Assembly: GCA_900557165.1 (NCBI GenBank)
Contig: USRS01000046.1
Coordinates: 1-19,131, forward strand
DNA from: an uncultured Clostridium sp.
GTDB lineage: Bacteria > Bacillota > Clostridia > Peptostreptococcales > Peptostreptococcaceae
Direction of reading: 5' to 3'
Length of the DNA stretch: 19,131 nt
Of this stretch, positions 15,046-19,131 are shown piece by piece. The notes under the pieces were generated by a model, which saw only the letters and a list, made by a program, of their open reading frames with translations, was not told the origin of the DNA and did no database searches. Each line of letters starts with the position of its first letter. The stretch's first letter is position 1. A program made the position numbers and the translations under genes.

Positions 15046-15844
15046 ATAAAAATTTTTCCGATACTCTATTCCAAAATTCATATCCATTTAATCTTAGTAA
15101 TTTAACTTTTTTATGTGATTTATAAATTTTAACTTCTTCAATTTTAGTGAATTTATATTGAGTACCATCTGCAACAATCAATATAGTATTTTCAAAATCA
15201 AACTCCGGACTTATACTTATAACTGAAGTTGTGGGCAAAATTATACTTGATGTAAAAGATCTATAGGCATTAGTATTCATTGGTGCAATAGGAGTCAGTT
15301 GTAATAAATTAAGATTGGGATCTACTATACTTCCTCCTGCTGAATAATTATAAGCTGTTGAACCCATAGGAGTAGATATAAGCATTCCATCTCCACTAAA
15401 ATGTTCTATTTTTATACCATCAACTTGTAAATCTAAATGAACTGTTCTCGATTGAATATTTTTTATTACAATTTCATTTATGGCATCTAATTTTATATTT
15501 TCATCCTCTGTACATATATTAGCTTCTATGGTTTCCGCCTCTTGAATAAAATATTCCTTATTTTTATATGCATTTATAAATGTGTCTATCTTATCTGGTG
15601 AAAGTTCTGCAAAAAAACCTAAGTGCCCTGTATTTATGGCTATTACAGGTATATCTACAAAATCAAATTTATGTACTGTTTGTAAAAAAGATCCATCACC
15701 ACCTATAGATATTATAAGTTCTGTATTTTCCTCTATTTGCTCACTAACTTCAAAGTCAGAGTTTAACAATTTTTCTACTAATATATTTTTAGTTTCTATT
15801 GATTTATCCAAATTATTATATGCAATAGTAATTGTCCTTTTCAT
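15044..15844 (-). CDS. nadK: NAD kinase
   Basis: Phosphorylates NAD to NADP using ATP or polyphosphate; cytosolic and normally essential. The 266-residue length fits the Gram-positive form. Diagnostic motifs are IGGDGSFLQ with catalytic Asp50, NTGHLGFFAEL at 71-81, the Asn123-Glu124 pair in AINEIVIK, and the glycine-rich SGDGMLISTPMGSTAYNYSAGG at about 150-171. The Gly-Asp-Gly and Ser-Thr-Ala-Tyr elements bind NAD. ATG at 15842-15844 has AAAGGA about 8 nt upstream. It stands alone; in many clostridia nadK sits near recN and argR, which are not seen here. Confidence 0.95.
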   Translation of the reverse strand: MKRTITIAYNNLDKSIETKNILVEKLLNSDFEVSEQIEENTELIISIGGDGSFLQTVHKFDFVDIPVIAINTGHLGFFAELSPDKIDTFINAYKNKEYFIQEAETIEANICTEDENIKLDAINEIVIKNIQSRTVHLDLQVDGIKIEHFSGDGMLISTPMGSTAYNYSAGGSIVDPNLNLLQLTPIAPMNTNAYRSFTSSIILPTTSVISISPEFDFENTILIVADGTQYKFTKIEEVKIYKSHKKVKLLRLNGYEFWNRVSEKFL

Positions 15845-16165
15845 AATCTATTCCTTTCTTAATTTTATTAAGACTTTTATTATTAATTTCATTCAAATAT
15901 CATTCAATAAATAATATTATAGCTTATTTTTGGTATTTTAACTAAATAATTAATATAATATTTCTTTTATTTTTAATAATATCAAAAAGTATTTATAAAT
16001 TTTATTTTTTATCTATTTTTTATTGTATTTTCGCCATAATATAGTTACTAATAGTTTACAATCTAATCATTTTTGTGGAAAAATAATTCTTCAGTGCTAG
16101 AATAATATTGTTGAAAAAATAAGGGACTTAAATAATAGTCTTAGGTATCTTAGGGGGTATTTATA
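15845..16165. other. Divergent AT-rich intergenic region between nadK and the SH3-repeat gene
   Basis: This 321-base interval holds no credible gene. The only promoter-like element I can point to for the right-hand gene is an extended -10, TG-C-TAGAAT at 16095-16103, with no good -35, about 62 nt before the ATG. A strong ribosome site (AGGGGGT) lies just before 16166. The rest is featureless AT-rich sequence that must contain the nadK promoter. Confidence 0.5.
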
Positions 16166-17176
16166 ATGAAATTTAATGTTTTAAAAAAAATAATTGTCAC
16201 AGGATTATCTACTGCTATTTGTGTAGGTGGAGTATCTATGGCAAATTTATCAAATTACAATGGAAATACTATAGAAGCTGCTTATGCTGCAGTAATTAAA
16301 GACAATCCATTTACTGCTACTGGTACAGTAACTTCTAATGTATCTATGAGAAAAGGTCCTGGTACGAGCTATGCTAGACTTGCAACTTTAAAAAAAGGCA
16401 CAAAAGTTGATATCGTAGCTAAATCTTCTAATAGTTGGTATAAGGTTAAATACAACAAAGGTTATGCTTATGTTTATAGCCAATATATAAACTTAAACAA
16501 AACTGATGACAACAATAATAATTACAAAGAAGAAAAACTTAATGCCACTGGTGTTACTAATCATTCTATTTATGTAAGAAATGGTGCTGGTACTTCTTTT
16601 GAAAGTCTTGGTTCTTTAAAGAAAAATATCAAAGTTGCCATTGTTGCTAAAACTTCTAACAACTGGTACAAAATTAAATTCAGCACTGATTATGGATATG
16701 TTTGCGGAGACTATATAAACTTAAACAAAACTGATGACAACAACAATAATTACAAAGAAGAAAAACTTAGTGCCACTGGTGTTGTTAACCATGCTGTTTA
16801 TGTAAGAAAAGGTGCTAATACTACTTTCGATAAACTTGGTTCTTTAAAGAAAAATGCTAAAGTTACTATCGTTGCTAAAACTTCTAACAACTGGTATAAA
16901 GTTAAATTTAACAAAGGTTATGGTTATGTTTGTGGTCAATATATAAACTTAAACAAAACTGAAGATGACTTTAAATACCCTGCAACTGGTACAGTTAATA
17001 GTGCTGTTTTTGTAAGAAAAGGAGCTTCTACTTCTTATACTAAACTTGGTAAATTACAAAAAAATGATAAAGTTACTATATTATCAAAAACTACTTATGG
17101 TTGGTATAAAATAAATTATAAAAACACTACTGGATATGTTTATGGCCAATATATAACTTTAGATTTAACTAAATAA
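16166..17176 (+). CDS. Secreted protein of four bacterial SH3 (SH3b) repeats
   Basis: A 336-residue exported protein. The N-terminus (MKFNVLKKIIVTGLSTAICVG) is a signal sequence, with plausible cleavage near AAYA at about residue 41. Four SH3_3-type repeats follow at about 50-110, 126-187, 202-263 and 272-333, each with the pattern ATGxVxxxxxxVRKGxxTSxxxLGxLKKxxKVxIVxKTxxxWYK...GYVxGQYI. Repeats 1 to 3 are joined by a near-identical Asn/Asp-rich linker (NKTDDNNNNYKEEKL), and the unit is 76 codons. Such domains bind cell-wall peptides and usually accompany a lytic enzyme, but no amidase, peptidase or glucosaminidase domain is present, so this may be a wall-binding or regulatory protein. ATG at 16166 follows AGGGGGT by 7 nt. 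Confidence 0.9.
   Translation: MKFNVLKKIIVTGLSTAICVGGVSMANLSNYNGNTIEAAYAAVIKDNPFTATGTVTSNVSMRKGPGTSYARLATLKKGTKVDIVAKSSNSWYKVKYNKGYAYVYSQYINLNKTDDNNNNYKEEKLNATGVTNHSIYVRNGAGTSFESLGSLKKNIKVAIVAKTSNNWYKIKFSTDYGYVCGDYINLNKTDDNNNNYKEEKLSATGVVNHAVYVRKGANTTFDKLGSLKKNAKVTIVAKTSNNWYKVKFNKGYGYVCGQYINLNKTEDDFKYPATGTVNSAVFVRKGASTSYTKLGKLQKNDKVTILSKTTYGWYKINYKNTTGYVYGQYITLDLTK
16484..16783 (+). repeat. Tandem 228-bp coding repeat inside the SH3 gene
   Basis: About 70 bases starting at 16484 (the linker and start of repeat 2) recur almost unchanged 228 bases later at 16712. I see two substitutions, one in the Asn run and one AAT/AGT change. Such close DNA identity indicates recent duplication or ongoing gene conversion and makes repeat-number change likely. 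Confidence 0.8.
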
Positions 17177-17190
17177 AATTCCCAAATAAA

Positions 17191-17239
17191 AAACAACCAT
17201 ATCTTAGTATTTATTGAAATCACTAAGATATGATTGTTT
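17191..17239. terminator. Terminator after the SH3-repeat gene
   Basis: 17191-17208 pairs with 17222-17239 (17 of 18 positions) around a 13-base loop, 15 nt past the stop codon. T-richness after the plus-strand stem is modest; on the minus strand the stem leads into TTTTTTATTTGGG, so it could also end the anti-sigma operon. Confidence 0.75.
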
Positions 17240-17336
17240 AATTTGTTGTAAGTAATTCGTATTATATTAAAATTATAAATATACTCTTCAACACATAAAA
17301 TCTAAATATTTTTACTCTCATAAAGGGTTCCTAAAA

Positions 17337-18344
17337 TTAATACAATGAATCTATTGCAACTCCAAGTGTTGATGCTTTTATATATGGCTTATTAATAAGC
17401 TCATTTAACTCCTCTTTAGTTCCTTCAACTATAAATCCTAATATTTTAACATTACTAGCATTATCTTTGCCATCTTTAATTAATTGTTCGTATAGTTTTT
17501 TATTTATTTCACTAGTTATATTATTTTCATTTCCATCCCTTAAATACTCAAACCAGGAATTATATATCCCATTAATATCTGTAATTCCTGAATATATATT
17601 CCCATTATTATAGTTATAATTAATACCTCTCACCTGTGATTCTATTATTCCACATGACTTTGGATTATTGCTCTTTACTTCTTCTTTAAATTCATTCATT
17701 TGAGCTTGACTAAAGGTATCTAACCATATCCATTTTGTATTTATATTCCTCATATCAAATGCTATATCTGCAAGTTCATCCTTACTATAACCTTTATCTA
17801 AAGATATTGCCATTTCAATTATTTTATCATCTGATATATTATTTATAGTACTTAAATCATTTGGATATTTTTTATAATTTATATTTGGGTGGAAAAATAA
17901 CATTTTTCTATACCCATCTTCCCAAGTACTAATTCTATTCCACTCAGAATCAGTACTATCTGCATATTGAAACCCATATCCTGTTAATGGTTTATTAATT
18001 CCATAAAATTCACTTTTTGTGTCTAAATGCACAACTCTGTCGCCAACTTTTTTTGAAACAGTATAGTCAACTCTTCCACCTAAAAATCCTTGTGTATAAT
18101 TTGATTTGCTAACATATCCTGTTGGTACTGTACTTTCAATATTTACATCAATTTTATTCATAACTTCATTAGATGATTTTATGTAAACTATATTATTAAT
18201 AACTATAGCTAAAATTATTGTTATTGCTGATATAACTAAAGCTATAATAGTATTCCTTATTAAACTTTTTCTTTTTCCCTTTCTTATAGCCTTTTTTATT
18301 TCATTGTCATTAAAATTATTATTAAAGTCATCAAACTTGCTCAT
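17337..18344 (-). CDS. Membrane-bound anti-sigma factor (sigma regulator N/C-terminal domain type)
   Basis: A 335-residue single-pass protein. The N-terminal 30 residues are cytoplasmic and charged (NDNEIKKAIRKGKRKS). A transmembrane helix spans about 31-54 and a large extracytoplasmic domain follows. The pattern IRNTIIALVISAITIILA then GYVSKSNYTQGFLGGRVDYTVSKKVGDR, and FFHPNINYKKYPND, matches my recollection of the sigma-factor regulator N- and C-terminal families found beside clostridial ECF sigma factors. The start ATG (18342-18344) lies inside the sigma gene, overlapping its 3' end by 14 nt, with GGAG 8 nt upstream; this coupling supports a sigma/anti-sigma pair. It would hold the sigma factor at the membrane until an unknown envelope signal releases it. 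No zinc-binding anti-sigma motif is seen in the short cytoplasmic part. Confidence 0.8.
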   Translation of the reverse strand: MSKFDDFNNNFNDNEIKKAIRKGKRKSLIRNTIIALVISAITIILAIVINNIVYIKSSNEVMNKIDVNIESTVPTGYVSKSNYTQGFLGGRVDYTVSKKVGDRVVHLDTKSEFYGINKPLTGYGFQYADSTDSEWNRISTWEDGYRKMLFFHPNINYKKYPNDLSTINNISDDKIIEMAISLDKGYSKDELADIAFDMRNINTKWIWLDTFSQAQMNEFKEEVKSNNPKSCGIIESQVRGINYNYNNGNIYSGITDINGIYNSWFEYLRDGNENNITSEINKKLYEQLIKDGKDNASNVKILGFIVEGTKEELNELINKPYIKASTLGVAIDSLY

Positions 18345-18843
18345 TAATCATTCTCCATTCTTCTTTAAATTTATTTCTTGCTCTATACATATAAGTCTTA
18401 ATTACATCTTCATTAGTTCCTAATAATAAAGCTATTTCTTTATAACTTAATTCCATATCATATTTAAGTATTAAAATAGATTTATATTCTTCTTTCATAT
18501 TATTTAAAATTGAAAGTATTGCATTAGATTTTTCCTTTTTTAAATAATCAAGTACAATATCACTTTCATCTATAAGATGAATATAAAGCTCTTCATTATC
18601 TATAGAAACTAAGTTAATTTTATTTTTCTTTCTCATGTAATCTCTATATGTGTTCATGGCTACTTTAAATAACCATGAGGAAACTTTATCACAATCTACT
18701 CCATCAATATACTTAATAGCCTTAATAAAACTATCATGCGCTATGTCTTGAGCATCTTCTAAACAACATCCATTTTTCATAAGATAATAAATAATTATTT
18801 TTGATTGCCTTTCATATAAGTCAATAATTTTGTCACTACCCAT
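18331..18843 (-). CDS. RNA polymerase sigma factor, sigma-70/ECF family
   Basis: A 170-residue group IV (extracytoplasmic function) sigma factor, with the usual length and only regions 2 and 4. Region 2 covers about 9-74: LEDAQDIAHDSFIKAIKYI contacts core polymerase, and SSWLFKVAMNTYRDYMRKK is the -10-recognising part. Region 4 covers about 108-160, with the helix-turn-helix ELSYKEIALLLGTNEDVIKTYMYRARNKFKEEW reading the -35. ATG at 18841-18843 has AAAGGAG 5-6 nt upstream. It is first in a two-gene operon with its anti-sigma. Autoregulation is usual for such pairs, but I could not identify its own promoter motif. Confidence 0.93.
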   Translation of the reverse strand: MGSDKIIDLYERQSKIIIYYLMKNGCCLEDAQDIAHDSFIKAIKYIDGVDCDKVSSWLFKVAMNTYRDYMRKKNKINLVSIDNEELYIHLIDESDIVLDYLKKEKSNAILSILNNMKEEYKSILILKYDMELSYKEIALLLGTNEDVIKTYMYRARNKFKEEWRMINEQV

Positions 18844-18862
18844 ATATACTCCTTTCTATATT

Positions 18863-18878
18863 TTATAGGTCCCTATAA
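18863..18878. promoter_or_regulatory. Palindrome upstream of the sigma factor operon
   Basis: TTATAGG-TC-CCTATAA is a perfect 7-bp inverted repeat 20 to 35 nt before the sigma factor start. It could be an operator or a small leader hairpin. No known regulator consensus was recognised. Confidence 0.35.
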
Positions 18879-19041
18879 TAATAAGACTAATAAAATTATA
18901 AAATGTAAACATATTTCTTATTTTTTTATAATATTTTTTAATTTTGTATCTTGTTAATATATATAGTAGATATTTAAATTTGAAATACATTAGTATCTCT
19001 TTAATACACGATTATCTATCTTTTGAAATATCATAATGCAA

Positions 19042-19069
19042 TAAAAAAAATAGGAGCAGATGCTCCTAT
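19042..19069 (-). terminator. Minus-strand terminator of an element beyond the right edge
   Basis: ATAGGAGCA (19050-19058) and TGCTCCTAT (19061-19069) form a 9-bp GC-centred hairpin. On the minus strand it is followed by a run of eight Ts (19042-19049 region). No minus-strand gene in the window precedes it, so it must end something to the right. Confidence 0.8.
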
Positions 19070-19109
19070 CCATTTTGTTCGTAATTGTTATATATTACGA
19101 ACCAAAAGG
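19070..19109. repeat. Long bulged hairpin between two terminator-like hairpins
   Basis: TTTTGTTCGTAAT (19073-19085) pairs with 19094-19107 with one bulged C, and flanking CC/GG extends the stem past a bulged A. The loop is 8 bases. Confidence 0.6.
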
Positions 19110-19110
19110 G

Positions 19111-19131
19111 TGAGAGCTATGCTCTCATTTT
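19111..19131. terminator. Short GC-rich hairpin with T tail at the window end
   Basis: TGAGAGC (19111-19117) and GCTCTCA (19121-19127) enclose a 3-base loop and are followed by TTTT to the window edge. On the plus strand it looks like an intrinsic terminator whose full T-run is cut off. Confidence 0.45.

Noticed and set aside
19078..19101. Zur box (TCGTAAT and ATTACGA halves)
   Set aside because: The half-sites are separated by eight bases instead of one, and they form the stem of an RNA-like hairpin; a Zur site needs the 7-1-7 layout.

Overview
The window looks like chromosomal DNA of an endospore-forming, low-GC Clostridium-type Firmicute. The sequence is strongly AT-rich, genes have AGGAGG-type ribosome binding sites with several TTG/GTG starts, a spore photoproduct lyase (splB) locus is present, fumarase is the two-subunit iron-sulfur type, and transcripts end in classic hairpin-plus-T terminators. 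No species is claimed. I saw no rRNA, tRNA, CRISPR array, insertion sequence or phage gene.

Layout, left to right. 1-2403: two terminator-like hairpins, a GNAT acetyltransferase (-), an S1-domain CvfB-family RNA-binding protein (+), and a small membrane-anchored protein of unknown function (-). 2505-5090 (-): a compact operon of fumarase alpha, fumarase beta and NAD-type malic enzyme, which would turn fumarate into malate and then pyruvate. 5298-6116 (+): an alpha/beta hydrolase whose nucleophilic serine is replaced by glycine. 6178-7194 (-): splB, interrupted by one in-frame TGA exactly where the second cluster cysteine of the radical-SAM CX3CX2C motif should be. 7286-8528 (-): a YbaK-type Cys-tRNA(Pro) deacylase and a stand-alone ribosomal protein S4. 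8529-8900: no large gene, but a perfect Fur box next to a good promoter, followed by about 165 nt and a strong terminator, which is a candidate iron-regulated small RNA.

8901-13830 (-): a four-gene operon of ABC ATPase, 838-residue FtsX-type permease, OmpR-type response regulator and a histidine kinase with almost no extracellular loop, resembling envelope-stress or antimicrobial-peptide detoxification modules. 14026-14970 (+): a membrane-anchored serine hydrolase with an intact triad. 15044-15844 (-): NAD kinase. 16166-17176 (+): a secreted protein with four bacterial SH3 repeats and no catalytic domain. 17337-18843 (-): an ECF-type sigma factor overlapping its membrane-bound anti-sigma partner. 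The right edge (19050-19131) holds three consecutive hairpins, including a strong minus-strand terminator for something beyond the window.

Most genes are housekeeping or envelope functions. The items most worth a second look are the TGA at the cluster cysteine of splB, the Fur-box-driven transcript upstream of rpsD, and the serine-less hydrolase.
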